This document shows, piece by piece, positions 52,414-61,918 of a stretch of 64,000 nucleotides of DNA. The DNA comes from UBA2040 sp002384725 (GTDB taxonomy: Bacteria; Bacteroidota; Bacteroidia; Flavobacteriales_D; Crocinitomicaceae), in contig CAWUXE010000009.1 of assembly GCA_963926475.1 (NCBI GenBank), positions 31,490-95,489 on the forward strand, in the 5' to 3' direction. The notes under the pieces are model-generated. The model ran no database searches, was not told the origin of the DNA, and worked only from the letters and a program-made list of their open reading frames with translations. The translations under genes and the position numbers were made by a program. Every line of letters starts with the position of its first letter. Positions within the stretch are counted from its first letter, which is position 1.

Positions 52414-52839
52414 TTATTTTTCTTCTGTTTCATCAAACAAATCGGACTCAAAATCATCTAGAAATGAATCGCCGTTTTCGTTTGGTGATTGATCTGTTTG
52501 GGCCGAACGAAGAATGTTGGTGTGATTTACGTTTAAGCGAATTTCAGCGTGAGTCGAGCCATCTTCTGCGATGAATGATCTCGCCACTGTAGTACCGGAC
52601 AATTCCACTAACGCTCCTTTTTTTAGATAATCTACAATTCCCATGTTGTCTCCTTCTCGCTTCCAAATTGTGCAATTAATCCAAGTGGTGTTCGTTTTTG
52701 ATTCTCCCGTTTTTTTGTCTCGCCAGTTTTTGTTATGGGCGACTGGAAAATTAATCGCCACTGAACCTTTATCAAGATTGCGAATGATGGCGTTTTTTCC
52801 AATATTACCAATTAAACGAGTTTCGAATACGCTAGACAT
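52414..52839 (-). CDS. ssb: SSB-family protein (fourth, unlinked)
   Basis: A 141-residue OB-fold protein. It has SVFETRLIGNIGKNAI at the start and TTWINCTIWKREGDNM in the centre, where SSB has WHNIVVWG. An acidic tail follows (FLDDFESDLFDETEEK) but it does not end in the DDxPF tip. It could be a main or an accessory SSB. It is unlike the three clustered copies and stands alone, 45 bases from the LETM1-related gene on the same strand. Confidence 0.85.
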   Translation of the reverse strand: MSSVFETRLIGNIGKNAIIRNLDKGSVAINFPVAHNKNWRDKKTGESKTNTTWINCTIWKREGDNMGIVDYLKKGALVELSGTTVARSFIAEDGSTHAEIRLNVNHTNILRSAQTDQSPNENGDSFLDDFESDLFDETEEK

Positions 52840-52883
52840 ATGTTTTTGGCTTTTCTTAAATTTAAGGAAAAAATGTGGGTTAA

Positions 52884-54143
52884 TTATTGGGGTTCATCGT
52901 CCAATTCATTGTCACGAAAAGCAGAAGGAACTAAATCTGGAATGATTTTTAAGATCAGAGGCAACAAAAGAGCTCCACCTGGCAACATAAAAATGGCGAG
53001 TGCTGGCATCGATTTCACAATATCCATAAACTGCGATTTCACCAATTCTTTCTCTTCTTTTGAAAGCTCGTCTGAGGTTGATTTTCGAATTAATTGAACC
53101 AACTCCTTGCTCTCTTTGAGCTCTAAGGCTAGCTTGTCCGAATTTCTACTTAACACCTTTATCCATCGCTTGGAAACACTTCCATATAGTTTTTCATACG
53201 ATGATCTCGAACTTAGAAGAGACATTTGACTTGAATTTTGCAAAACAAAATTCTCTATCATAGTCATGGCATTATGTACTTCTTTTTTAGGAACATCCAA
53301 AAAATCACACATTTCATTAAAGAACTGTATTTCCTCCGGTAAACGTTCCTGATTCACGAAAATCGTTAAAGCCGTAATGTCGATTAGGAAACGCCTGAAC
53401 AGCACATTTGACTTCGCTATCTCCGAAAAATCGGCAAGACTGGCACCGTGTTTGAACCGGAGTTTTGCCACTCTTTCCTCGGAATCCTTCAAATTGGCAG
53501 AGGAGAGAAAAACCTTGAACATGGCTTTTTCCTGATCGGTGATAATGTCATCCGAATAGGCCGCCATCGTAATAGCAACAAGTGCATTATTGGCCAATTC
53601 ATTGTAGTTCGAAAGCGTCTCTTTTCTGTTCTTTAAAAAATTTCGATACAGCACGATATCCAAATAAACAAAGGTATTAGATAAATATCCTAACCAGTAT
53701 TGACCCTCAATAAGCTTTGATTTAACAGACAAGCGCTGGGTAAGTATATTCTCTAATCTTTCATCAGGCGTTTCTTTCATAAACAAGCCAAAAACCTTAG
53801 ACAATCCGCTTGCATTGTGTTCGGCATAAAAAGACAGCAAAGACGCTTTAAATTTTTCTGGGTCGAGAGGTTCCTCACTATTCTCCATTAAATAAATCAA
53901 CAACAAAGACTCGAACAGCAGGACTTTAAGTTTCTCGTTCTGCGTCCATTTTGAATCTTTTAATTCATTGGCAAAAATTCTTTTTACCGGAAACCCGAAA
54001 ACGATTCCCGAACGTAAAAACCTAAAATGGACATACTCCTTTCTGGTCAGGCCCTTTGGTGCCGAGAATTCAAGCGAGAACTCGTTCCTTCGTTCTAAAT
54101 CGAAGTATTTGTTTATCCAACCTTTGGAACCAGGTGCTAGCAT
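52884..54143 (-). CDS. LETM1-related biofilm-associated protein
   Basis: A 419-residue protein with a TerB-like helical middle (NNALVAITMAAYSDDIITDQ) and a C-terminal LETM1-like segment (ELSKEEKELVKSQFMDIVKS, IFMLPGGALLLPLILKIIPD) with one likely membrane helix. The name comes from automatic annotation of this Bacteroidota family as I remember it; the biofilm link is not shown here. ATG 54143 is chosen because relatives begin with a PGSKGWI-like motif; an upstream in-frame start (54254) overlaps the previous gene. Confidence 0.8.
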   Translation of the reverse strand: MLAPGSKGWINKYFDLERRNEFSLEFSAPKGLTRKEYVHFRFLRSGIVFGFPVKRIFANELKDSKWTQNEKLKVLLFESLLLIYLMENSEEPLDPEKFKASLLSFYAEHNASGLSKVFGLFMKETPDERLENILTQRLSVKSKLIEGQYWLGYLSNTFVYLDIVLYRNFLKNRKETLSNYNELANNALVAITMAAYSDDIITDQEKAMFKVFLSSANLKDSEERVAKLRFKHGASLADFSEIAKSNVLFRRFLIDITALTIFVNQERLPEEIQFFNEMCDFLDVPKKEVHNAMTMIENFVLQNSSQMSLLSSRSSYEKLYGSVSKRWIKVLSRNSDKLALELKESKELVQLIRKSTSDELSKEEKELVKSQFMDIVKSMPALAIFMLPGGALLLPLILKIIPDLVPSAFRDNELDDEPQ

Positions 54144-54171
54144 TTTTCTAGAGAATTGAAAATAAATACTA

Positions 54172-56742
54172 TTATAATTTTCCTGCCAAAACACAGGACC
54201 TGCGAGCGGCAAACTTAGTCCCCGAAGTGGCTTGAAAAGCTTCAAAAAGAACAATGTATTGACCTATGCTCGCTTTCGTTTCGTCATCTTTTACACCATC
54301 CCAAACTATAACGCCTTCGGTAGCCAAAAATTCATTTTCGCTCAGCTTTCTAACCAATCGACCATGGTCGTCATAAATAGAAATATTGGCCAACATTCCA
54401 TTTTCTGCCATAGAATATCGCAGTTGCAACACATCCTCAAAGCCATCATTGTCCGGTGAAAAAACCTTATTTGGCAAGCTTAAATCCCCACTTTCACTAT
54501 ACGGAACAAATTGTGAATTTTCTAAACCAGGTGTTCCAAACCCAATCGCTTCTGCAGCCGTATGCCAATTGTTTGCATCGTTGCTTCCGTCTAAAGCATT
54601 GATTCTTTCCAAAGCTTTACCGTCTTTTGCATCTAGAAGTTTGAAGTGCCAATCGTCTGTGTATGAGACGCTATCGAGAATCAAAAAGTCCGTTTTTAAG
54701 ATTACTGTTCCCGCATCGTTGGCATAGGTCGGCAGTTCGCTTTTCATAAAACGCCCAACACCATGTGTTGGATAAATCGTTTTGACGCTGTTTGTATCCT
54801 TCGTGACAACGGCATATTCACCAGGAAACAAAATAAAATGCTCTGGAATTTGCTTAACATTGGCTACGGTATCATTGCTAATACTCGCGAAATTCAAATG
54901 AAACAAATCGAAAACTTTATCAGATGTATTGTATAATTCAACATAATCATTTGCGCCAGTAATTGGATCAAATAATATCTCATTAATCACAATATCGCCT
55001 TTCACAGGATCATCCGCAAGAATAAAAAACCCTTTAATAGTGGTCACATTTCCAGCACAATCTTCTACATTACTTAGCTCATAAGTATAAGTGGTAGATG
55101 GAGCAATATTTGGCGTGAATAAAACGCTCATTTCCGTTGGTTGTGTGCCATTTAAAATGCGATTGGTTTCCGTTAAAGCGGGCTGAACTGTCAAACTCGC
55201 TGCTTGTAAAATAACTGCATCCATTGGTTCGCTAAATTGCAATGTCAACACATTGGGTGCCAATGCAAGCGCTAATGAAACACTTGGTGCTTGCGTATCC
55301 ATAGAAGCATCATAAACAGAGTTTTGTGTGCCAGGAGTCCCTCCAAGGGCGGCGTTACTAGCGATCCAATTATGCGATGAAGAGCAAACTAATGTCGGGT
55401 TGATTCTTTCCAAGGTATAACCCCCGGCTTGTTTTATTAAATCTTGGTACCAATCTTCGGTGTAACTTATTTTGTCCAAAACAATGCCATTCGGATCTTT
55501 CAAGACTAAATCATCACCAGCATTATTCAGACTCGGAAAACTGGAAACCCCAGCAGAATTCGTAAACGATGGCACAGAAGAAACACTGCACAATACGCGA
55601 TATTCATTTGGCGCCAAAATACTTGTAGCAATCGTTCCGTCTGCACTTATATCACCGATTTTCCACCCTGCAAGGTCAAAGTATTTATTACTACGGTTGT
55701 AAATTTCAACGAATTCTAATTCTGGCAAACCAATAACGGGAGAAGGATCAGCAAAAACTTCATTGATAATCACATCGCCTGGAAGTGGTGTTTCGGGAAT
55801 AAAAAATGTAAACGTCGTCGATTGTGACGTCGTGTCATTTCCAGCTAAATCTTCTATGTTATAAGCAAACAAGGTATATTGATTGCCATTGGAAAGCGGC
55901 GTCGCAGTTGTTAAATGAACCGATTTTGGGTCACTAACATCTAAAACAGCGTTTGAAGCGCTATTGAAGGGTTGAATGTCATAATTTCCTACATTCTGAG
56001 CAGCGGTGATTTCCAAAGGTTCATTGAAGAAAATATCTACATGCGTCGCATCAACTGCAACAGCGGAGATTAATGCCGGAGCCGCGAGATCAAGGATTAC
56101 GCTGCCAACATAAATATCATCTAAATAAAACTTGTTCGCATTGGAAACCGTATAAGTACATTGCCAAATGAAATACGTTCCAAGTAAATTTGTAGCATCC
56201 GTGCCGTTGGATTGAAAAACATAATTCGTTCCTCCTGCAGCATCGGTGCTGAGTGACCATAATCCTGAATTGTTTCGAATTACTTGTATGCCAAAATCAA
56301 AAGAGTTGGCAATTGCACCAGCCGCACCAGAACAAATTAAGGTAGAGGTTCCCCCTACTTGACTGAATAATTTCACCGCATCGGTTGCCCCTGTTTCGCC
56401 CAATTGAATATAAAAGCCATCAGGATTTGTCGTCGGATCCTGGCTTGCAGCACAAAGATAAATTCGACCAAAATTTTGAGTGGAAGGAGAAAAACTCATT
56501 TTCACCCTTAATCTCCATTCCTTGTCGTTCAAAGTTGTAAGTCCATGAGACACACTTAAGTATGAGGTTGCGGCAACTGCCAAATTGGTTTGCAACTCAA
56601 AACTTGAATTAACGATATAATCAGCTGTGGTGCCTGTCCATGAAGGATTAGCGGAAAAGTCGCCATCAGAAAAAGTCTCTGTCATTTGAGCATTAACTCC
56701 GAAAGACAGAAATATAAGGAAAAACCAAATTTTTGTTTGCAT
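54172..56742 (-). CDS. Secreted protein with two lamin-tail domains
   Basis: An 856-residue exported protein (signal peptide ending FGVNAQ). An N-terminal jelly-roll domain (about 20-225) is followed by an Ig-like domain, then two lamin-tail domains beginning GDVIINEVFADPSP (about 325) and GDIVINEILFDPI (about 590). An Ig-like domain lies between them. The C-terminus (SLPNKVFSPDNDGFED, ANISIYDDHGRLVRKL) resembles the FlgD-like tail used by T9SS-exported proteins. Function is unknown; a surface or calcium-binding role is possible. It is 28 bases before the LETM1-related gene. Confidence 0.87.
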   Translation of the reverse strand: MQTKIWFFLIFLSFGVNAQMTETFSDGDFSANPSWTGTTADYIVNSSFELQTNLAVAATSYLSVSHGLTTLNDKEWRLRVKMSFSPSTQNFGRIYLCAASQDPTTNPDGFYIQLGETGATDAVKLFSQVGGTSTLICSGAAGAIANSFDFGIQVIRNNSGLWSLSTDAAGGTNYVFQSNGTDATNLLGTYFIWQCTYTVSNANKFYLDDIYVGSVILDLAAPALISAVAVDATHVDIFFNEPLEITAAQNVGNYDIQPFNSASNAVLDVSDPKSVHLTTATPLSNGNQYTLFAYNIEDLAGNDTTSQSTTFTFFIPETPLPGDVIINEVFADPSPVIGLPELEFVEIYNRSNKYFDLAGWKIGDISADGTIATSILAPNEYRVLCSVSSVPSFTNSAGVSSFPSLNNAGDDLVLKDPNGIVLDKISYTEDWYQDLIKQAGGYTLERINPTLVCSSSHNWIASNAALGGTPGTQNSVYDASMDTQAPSVSLALALAPNVLTLQFSEPMDAVILQAASLTVQPALTETNRILNGTQPTEMSVLFTPNIAPSTTYTYELSNVEDCAGNVTTIKGFFILADDPVKGDIVINEILFDPITGANDYVELYNTSDKVFDLFHLNFASISNDTVANVKQIPEHFILFPGEYAVVTKDTNSVKTIYPTHGVGRFMKSELPTYANDAGTVILKTDFLILDSVSYTDDWHFKLLDAKDGKALERINALDGSNDANNWHTAAEAIGFGTPGLENSQFVPYSESGDLSLPNKVFSPDNDGFEDVLQLRYSMAENGMLANISIYDDHGRLVRKLSENEFLATEGVIVWDGVKDDETKASIGQYIVLFEAFQATSGTKFAARRSCVLAGKL

Positions 56743-56794
56743 TACATTGTATAAAACGTAAGTAAATATAGTAATTTTGACTCCACAAATGTAT

Positions 56795-56802
56795 TAAATT
56801 CG
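56795..56802 (+). promoter_or_regulatory. -7-like box TAAATTCG of asd
   Basis: TAAATTCG ends four bases before ATG 56807. One base off the TAnnTTTG consensus; a TTTG lies 15 bases upstream. It predicts a leaderless mRNA. Confidence 0.4.
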
Positions 56803-56806
56803 CGTT

Positions 56807-57796
56807 ATGAAAGTAGCAGTCGTTGGGGCAACGGGAATGGTTGGCCAAGTAATGTTGAAAGTTTTAGCGGAAGAAAAATTCCCAATTACAGAATTAATTC
56901 CTGTTGCATCTGATCGATCCATTGGTAAAATGATTGACTACGAAGGTAAATCATACCCGTGCATGGGCATGCAAGCTGCTATTGATGCTAAGTGCGACAT
57001 CGCTATTTTCTCGGCCGGCGGAGATACTTCATTGGAATGGGCGCCTAAGTTTGCTGCGGCTGGAACAACAGTTATTGACAACAGTTCCGCTTGGAGAATG
57101 GATCCTGATAAAAAATTAGTGATTCCTGAAATCAATGGAGATGTTTTGACGAAAACGGATAAAATCATTGCCAATCCGAATTGTTCTACCATTCAACTTT
57201 TGATGACACTTGCTCCTTTACACAAAAAATACACCATTAAACGAGTAATCGTGTCAACGTATCAGTCAACAACGGGAACTGGTGTGAAAGCAGTGCAACA
57301 ATTGGAAAATGAACGAAATGGTATTTCGGGAGAAATGGCCTATCCGCATCCGATAGATAAAAACTGTATTCCACATTGCGATTCTTTTCTAGACAATGGT
57401 TACACAAAAGAAGAAATGAAATTGTGGAACGAAACGAAGAAAATTCTAGACCCGAAAATACGCTTGAGTGCAACGGCCGTGCGTGTTCCTGTCGTTGGAG
57501 GACATTCAGAAGCTGTAAATGTCGAATTTGAAAACGACTATGATTTGGCTGAAGCGCGAAATTTACTTTCAGCGACTTCTGGAATAACGGTTCAAGATAA
57601 TTTAGCGAACAACGAATACCCGATGCCTCGAACTGCGGAAGGGAAAAATGATGTTTTTGTGGGTCGAATTCGTCGTGATGAATCACAAGACAAAACTTTG
57701 AATTTGTGGATTGTTTCTGATAATTTAAGAAAAGGAGCTGCTACAAATGCAGTTCAGATTGGGCAACTTTTAATTGCAAAACAACTTCTGAAGTAG
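56807..57796 (+). CDS. asd: Aspartate-semialdehyde dehydrogenase
   Basis: A 329-residue enzyme that makes aspartate semialdehyde for lysine, methionine, threonine and diaminopimelate synthesis. It has the N-terminal NADP-binding GATGMVGQVML, catalytic Cys126 in ANPNCSTIQ, and catalytic His near 233 in VVGGHSEAVN. Length is normal. It is followed after five bases by a small membrane-anchored gene that may be cotranscribed. Confidence 0.97.
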   Translation: MKVAVVGATGMVGQVMLKVLAEEKFPITELIPVASDRSIGKMIDYEGKSYPCMGMQAAIDAKCDIAIFSAGGDTSLEWAPKFAAAGTTVIDNSSAWRMDPDKKLVIPEINGDVLTKTDKIIANPNCSTIQLLMTLAPLHKKYTIKRVIVSTYQSTTGTGVKAVQQLENERNGISGEMAYPHPIDKNCIPHCDSFLDNGYTKEEMKLWNETKKILDPKIRLSATAVRVPVVGGHSEAVNVEFENDYDLAEARNLLSATSGITVQDNLANNEYPMPRTAEGKNDVFVGRIRRDESQDKTLNLWIVSDNLRKGAATNAVQIGQLLIAKQLLK

Positions 57797-57801
57797 ACCC
57801 T

Positions 57802-58272
57802 TTGAAACGTTTATTCCTAAAAATATATCTAGGTGTTTTCATTGGCTTGGTTATTTTTGTCTTCTCCTTTTATATTTGGGAATATCTTGAAGGAACACAT
57901 CGATTGGATTTTCAAATTGACGACAAATACAGCATTGAAATTACCTCGGACGAATGCGGAACTTGCTTTAAGGACTGGGAAATTGATCATGAACTTAAAA
58001 TCACCAATCTATTAACCAAGGAGTCATTTGATTACGCTTTTTCTACGGGAGAAGGCCCTTTTCTGAAATTTTACACTTCCATTACCCACCCTGATCTCAT
58101 GCTGATTGAAGGTTACGAAGGCAATACAGGGGCCTCTTGGTTAGTAGATATCAAGGGAAAAAATGTAAGTCAAACTCGTGATTTAGGGACTTATAATTTT
58201 CTTTTAAGAAATAGTATAAGTCAAGATTTCCAAGTTATTCTTGAGCTACCAGAATTTAAACCGGCTTTTTAA
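57802..58272 (+). CDS. Small membrane-anchored hypothetical protein
   Basis: A 156-residue protein starting at TTG 57802, five bases after the asd stop. One N-terminal helix (IYLGVFIGLVIFVFSFYIW) is followed by a beta-rich external domain with two Cys in ECGTC. No ATG lies in a better place, and the helix would be lost with any later start. It overlaps the convergent suppressor-of-fused gene by 27 bases. No family recognised. Confidence 0.6.
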   Translation: MKRLFLKIYLGVFIGLVIFVFSFYIWEYLEGTHRLDFQIDDKYSIEITSDECGTCFKDWEIDHELKITNLLTKESFDYAFSTGEGPFLKFYTSITHPDLMLIEGYEGNTGASWLVDIKGKNVSQTRDLGTYNFLLRNSISQDFQVILELPEFKPAF

Positions 58273-58851
58273 AACTGTTTCGCGAAAATCATCCAGTTTT
58301 TCATCAATGCCTTTTGCTAGAAATTTCTTAAGGAGTTTGTGTGTCCCTTTGCCCTGTTTGTAGTCCATTTCATCTCCAAACATTGGAATGATTCCCAAAA
58401 AATGTATCTGTTTTTCACCAACTTGAAGGGGCTGAAGTTTCTCTTTTAAAAGAATAGGATCCACCATTATAAAATGATTTTCTTTCATTGTTTCCGATAA
58501 AGCTTTAAACTCTTTGTCGCATTGAATCGTATGTCCGGGTCCGAACCATCCGTTCTTCTCCTGTAAATGTTTGACCAATTTCTCCAACCAATCTGCAGGC
58601 CATTGTCGGTTTGGATTATCTTTTTCGTTAATGTCCCAATACCTCGGCAAACAGAAAAACAACTCCACATTTTCTCGTCCTTTGTAGCGCTCATGCACAG
58701 GCATATCGTAGTTCGACAAACCACTCGTCATCAAAACTTTCACAGGTGATTTCAAAGGAATATCGATCAGCAGAAGCTCTAAACTCTCGTCCACTTGTTT
58801 AAATACCGTGATGAATTCTTTCCCAAATCTTTCTTCTAATTGCGCTCTCAT
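58246..58851 (-). CDS. Suppressor-of-fused (SUFU-like) domain protein
   Basis: A 201-residue cytosolic protein with a SUFU-like fold: VKVLMTSGLSNYDMPV, VELFFCLPRYWD, QWPADWLEKLVKHL, and MVDPILLKEKLQPL. In bacteria this domain occurs in proteins of unknown role, some tied to immunity proteins. Its ATG (58851) overlaps the DUF6495 stop (ATGA), so the two are coupled. Upstream in-frame codons to 58908 are less likely. It overlaps the small convergent gene by 27 bases. Confidence 0.82.
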   Translation of the reverse strand: MRAQLEERFGKEFITVFKQVDESLELLLIDIPLKSPVKVLMTSGLSNYDMPVHERYKGRENVELFFCLPRYWDINEKDNPNRQWPADWLEKLVKHLQEKNGWFGPGHTIQCDKEFKALSETMKENHFIMVDPILLKEKLQPLQVGEKQIHFLGIIPMFGDEMDYKQGKGTHKLLKKFLAKGIDEKLDDFRETVLKSRFKFW

Positions 58852-59324
58852 TCTACTGATATTGAGAGTTCTAGGGCATTCCAGAACTCTTTCGATGAAG
58901 CAACACAACCTTGCCCTATCATTTTATGAATCTCCATTTCACGCAAAGGTGAATACTGTTTGGATGTTTTTAAAACAGTCAAATTCTGCGCGTTTTTAGT
59001 CAATGCTTCGTGTATGCTTTCCGGTGTAGAAAGATCCGTTCCATCTTTTTGTTTTGGGGTTATTGAAATGAGTTTCATATCATCAGGGGTACATTGAAAA
59101 ACGAGACATGAATCTAAAGAACGATACTCCAAGAATTCAATTTTCTGATATACTTTTTCCAAAACGATATCAGAAAAAAGTTCGACCAGCTCTGTGGCTT
59201 TTGGAACATCCGATTTATTCATTTCGGCCCATTCTTCGGCATGAACACCGTTGGTGATCAAAAAGGCTTTGAAATCTTCATCGAAAATTATTTGTTCTTC
59301 CTTGGTGAGCATTCTGTATTTCAT
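58848..59324 (-). CDS. DUF6495 family protein
   Basis: A 158-residue cytosolic protein starting KYRMLTKEEQIIFDEDF, a family I recall as DUF6495, with VELFSDIVLEKVYQKIEFLEYR in the middle. It is restricted to Bacteroidota as far as I know and has no known function. It is translationally coupled to the suppressor-of-fused domain gene. A TAACTTCG box lies four bases before ATG 59324. Confidence 0.75.
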   Translation of the reverse strand: MKYRMLTKEEQIIFDEDFKAFLITNGVHAEEWAEMNKSDVPKATELVELFSDIVLEKVYQKIEFLEYRSLDSCLVFQCTPDDMKLISITPKQKDGTDLSTPESIHEALTKNAQNLTVLKTSKQYSPLREMEIHKMIGQGCVASSKEFWNALELSISVE

Positions 59325-59328
59325 GGGG

Positions 59329-59336
59329 CGAAGTTA
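59329..59336 (-). promoter_or_regulatory. -7-like box TAACTTCG of the DUF6495 gene
   Basis: TAACTTCG on the minus strand ends four bases before ATG 59324. One base off the consensus. Confidence 0.4.
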
Positions 59337-59645
59337 CGGACTTGTGCCTGTTTTCTTGCCACGAATTAAAGTAAATTTAAAAATGGGTGCTTTTAAAAAA
59401 GATAATTAGATTGGTTTTGATCTGAATTAGTAAGTCTTTTTTAATCAGCAAGTTAAAACAGTTAACAACAGCACCTCATCTAAAAATTTAAATTTTTATT
59501 TCTTCATTTCGTTGGGTTCGATATTTGCCTAGAAATTAAATCTCACTCCATTAAAACCAAATCCAAACATTCAACCGTCCGAATTTTCGTTTAAAACTAC
59601 TGCAATAAATAATTCCAAAACCGATTTTTTAAGTACTATATCTTT

Positions 59646-59653
59646 TACTTTTG
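59646..59653 (+). promoter_or_regulatory. -7 box TACTTTTG of dxr
   Basis: An exact TAnnTTTG, five bases before ATG 59659, predicting a leaderless mRNA. Confidence 0.5.
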
Positions 59654-59658
59654 TAACC

Positions 59659-60816
59659 ATGTCAACGAAAAGAGGAATTGCTATTTTAGGGTCAACAGGG
59701 TCTATCGGAACACAAGCTTTGGAGGTAATTGAAGCGCATCCTGATAAATTTGATTTGTTAGTTCTTACGGCAAATTTCAACGGTGATTTACTGATTAAAC
59801 AAGCTAAAAAATTCAAGCCGCAATCTGTCGTAATTGTTGATGAAAATCAATATAAAAAAGTAAAACAAGCCCTTTGGGACGATGATATTTTAGTTTACAC
59901 GGGCGAAAAATCGCTCTGTGATGTCGTTACATATTCTGATATTGATGTTGTTTTAACAGCACTGGTCGGATACGCAGGACTCCAACCAACACTTGCCGCA
60001 ATTGATTCTGGAAAGTCAATTGCTTTGGCCAATAAAGAAACTTTAGTTTGCGCAGGGGAATTAGTTACGGCCGCGGCAAAGCAAAAAAGTGTAAACATTT
60101 ACCCTGTCGATTCTGAGCATTCGGCTATTTTTCAATGTTTGGTTGGTGAATTCCACAACAAAATTGAGAAGATTTATTTAACCGCTTCGGGAGGGCCTTT
60201 CCGCGGGTGGAATGCCGAAAGATTGGCCTCAGTAACCAAAGAACAGGCGTTAAAACATCCAAACTGGGAAATGGGCGCTAAAATAACCATCGATTCTGCC
60301 TCTTTGATGAACAAAGGTTTGGAAGTGATTGAAGCCAAATGGTTATTCAATCTAAAACCCGATCAAATTGACGTTATCGTTCATCCGCAATCAATTATTC
60401 ATTCATTGGTTCAGTTTGAAGATGGCAGCATGAAAGCTCAGATGGGATTGCCTGATATGAAATTGCCGATTCAATTTGCTCTGACTTATCCGGATCGTTT
60501 ACCTTCTAATTTCCCGCGATTCAATTTTATGGATTACCCGCAATTAACCTTCGAACAAGTCGATAAAGAGACGTTTAAAAACCTCAATTTGGCCTACACA
60601 GCCATGGAAATGGAAGGAACTGCTGCTTGTGCCTTGAATGCAAGTAACGAGATTGTTGTCGATGCCTTTTTAAAGGATAAAATAAAATTTTTGGATCTGG
60701 CGAACATCAATGAATTCGTTATGAACGAAACGAAAAATATACTAAAACCAAACTTGGACGACTACATTCAAGTGGATACTGAGGCGAGATGTTTAGCACT
60801 ATCTAAAATTGACTAA
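59659..60816 (+). CDS. dxr: 1-deoxy-D-xylulose 5-phosphate reductoisomerase
   Basis: A 385-residue NADPH-dependent enzyme, the first committed step of the MEP isoprenoid pathway. It has ILGSTGSIGTQAL for NADPH binding, LANKETLVCAG, the metal site PVDSEHSAIFQ, and the substrate motifs TASGGPFRGW and SLMNKGLEVIEA. ispD of the same pathway lies 10 kb to the left, not in the same operon. It is followed by the DUF2891 gene one base after its stop. Start ATG 59659. Confidence 0.97.
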   Translation: MSTKRGIAILGSTGSIGTQALEVIEAHPDKFDLLVLTANFNGDLLIKQAKKFKPQSVVIVDENQYKKVKQALWDDDILVYTGEKSLCDVVTYSDIDVVLTALVGYAGLQPTLAAIDSGKSIALANKETLVCAGELVTAAAKQKSVNIYPVDSEHSAIFQCLVGEFHNKIEKIYLTASGGPFRGWNAERLASVTKEQALKHPNWEMGAKITIDSASLMNKGLEVIEAKWLFNLKPDQIDVIVHPQSIIHSLVQFEDGSMKAQMGLPDMKLPIQFALTYPDRLPSNFPRFNFMDYPQLTFEQVDKETFKNLNLAYTAMEMEGTAACALNASNEIVVDAFLKDKIKFLDLANINEFVMNETKNILKPNLDDYIQVDTEARCLALSKID

Positions 60817-60817
60817 A

Positions 60818-61918
60818 ATGAAAATTGCCTGCTTGCTTTTATTACTTCTGATTTTTGCTTCCTGTGTGTATGAAGCTCCAATCGATGACATTCAAATTGG
60901 AAAACGCAAAGTGAGTCTTATTTTAGACGTTCCTCAAGCTCAACGTTTGGCCTCTTTGCCCTTGAAATGTATGGATCAAGAGTTTCCAAATAAGATGGGA
61001 CAAGTTTTAGGTACTATGGAAGATTTGAAAAGTCCCCAAGAACTTCATCCGGCATTTTATGGTTGTTTTGATTGGCACAGTTCCGTTCATGGACATTGGA
61101 TGCTTGTTCGTCTGATGAAAGAATTTCCTGAAATGGACCAAACTAAAATTCGACAAAAATTAGCTCTGAGGTTGACGAAAGAAAACATTGAAAAAGAATT
61201 GGACTATTTTAATAGTAAACACAATACGTCTTTCGAAAGAACTTATGGTTGGGCTTGGCTGATGAAATTGCACGGAGAACTGCTTACCCACAACGATTCC
61301 TTGTCGCAGGCTATGGCAGAAAATTTAAACCCTTTAGCTAATCGTTTGGTTAAAGAATTTGAAACCTTTCTCCCGAAATTAACCAATCCGTTGCGTTCAG
61401 GTGAGCATGTTAATACCGCTTTTGCCCTGTCCATAGCATTTGATTATGCCGAGACCACTAAAAACAAGAAGTTTAAGAACCTCATCGTCGAGCGGTCCAA
61501 ATTCTTTTATGAAAAAGATGAAGATGCCAATTTTAAATACGAACCGAGTGGGTTTGATTTCTTAAGTCCAATAATCGAAGAAATTCATCTGATGAGTAAA
61601 GTGTTGGACAAGCATGAATTTAACGTTTGGTTGACGCATTTCATGCCAAAACTATACGATAAAAACTACGCGTTCCAACCTGTAGAGGTGAGCGATAGAA
61701 CCGATGGAAAATTAGTTCATTTGGATGGGTTGAACCTCAGCAGAGCTTGGTGTTTATACGCAATTGCTCGCAAAGATACTAAATTGGGGCACCTCCGCGC
61801 AGTCGCAGATGAACACCTTAAAAAATCTTTACCTTCCATCGTAGATGGAAATTACGTGGGCGAACATTGGTTGGCTTCATTCGCTCTTTATGCTTTGCTA
61901 GAAAGAAATATAAAATAA
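60818..61918 (+). CDS. DUF2891 family lipoprotein
   Basis: A 366-residue protein with a lipobox (LLLLLIFASC). The rest is all-helical, with HPAFYGCFDWHSSVHGHWML, the family motif, and HLDGLNLSRAWCLYAIA near the end. It looks like a six-hairpin (alpha/alpha) fold related to glycosidases; function unknown. The ATG follows the dxr stop by one base. A TTG three codons earlier is in frame but is not needed. Confidence 0.85.
   Translation: MKIACLLLLLLIFASCVYEAPIDDIQIGKRKVSLILDVPQAQRLASLPLKCMDQEFPNKMGQVLGTMEDLKSPQELHPAFYGCFDWHSSVHGHWMLVRLMKEFPEMDQTKIRQKLALRLTKENIEKELDYFNSKHNTSFERTYGWAWLMKLHGELLTHNDSLSQAMAENLNPLANRLVKEFETFLPKLTNPLRSGEHVNTAFALSIAFDYAETTKNKKFKNLIVERSKFFYEKDEDANFKYEPSGFDFLSPIIEEIHLMSKVLDKHEFNVWLTHFMPKLYDKNYAFQPVEVSDRTDGKLVHLDGLNLSRAWCLYAIARKDTKLGHLRAVADEHLKKSLPSIVDGNYVGEHWLASFALYALLERNIK

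Larger units (their letters stand above)
59325..59658. other. Intergenic region between DUF6495 and dxr
   Basis: 334 bases between divergent genes. It holds the -7 boxes of both genes, at its two ends. The middle is AT-rich with no coding frame, repeat or RNA seen. Confidence 0.5.

Noticed and set aside
58246..59324. A toxin-immunity or defence pair
   Set aside because: No toxin domain, nuclease or effector lies next to the SUFU-like gene; the neighbours are biosynthetic genes.
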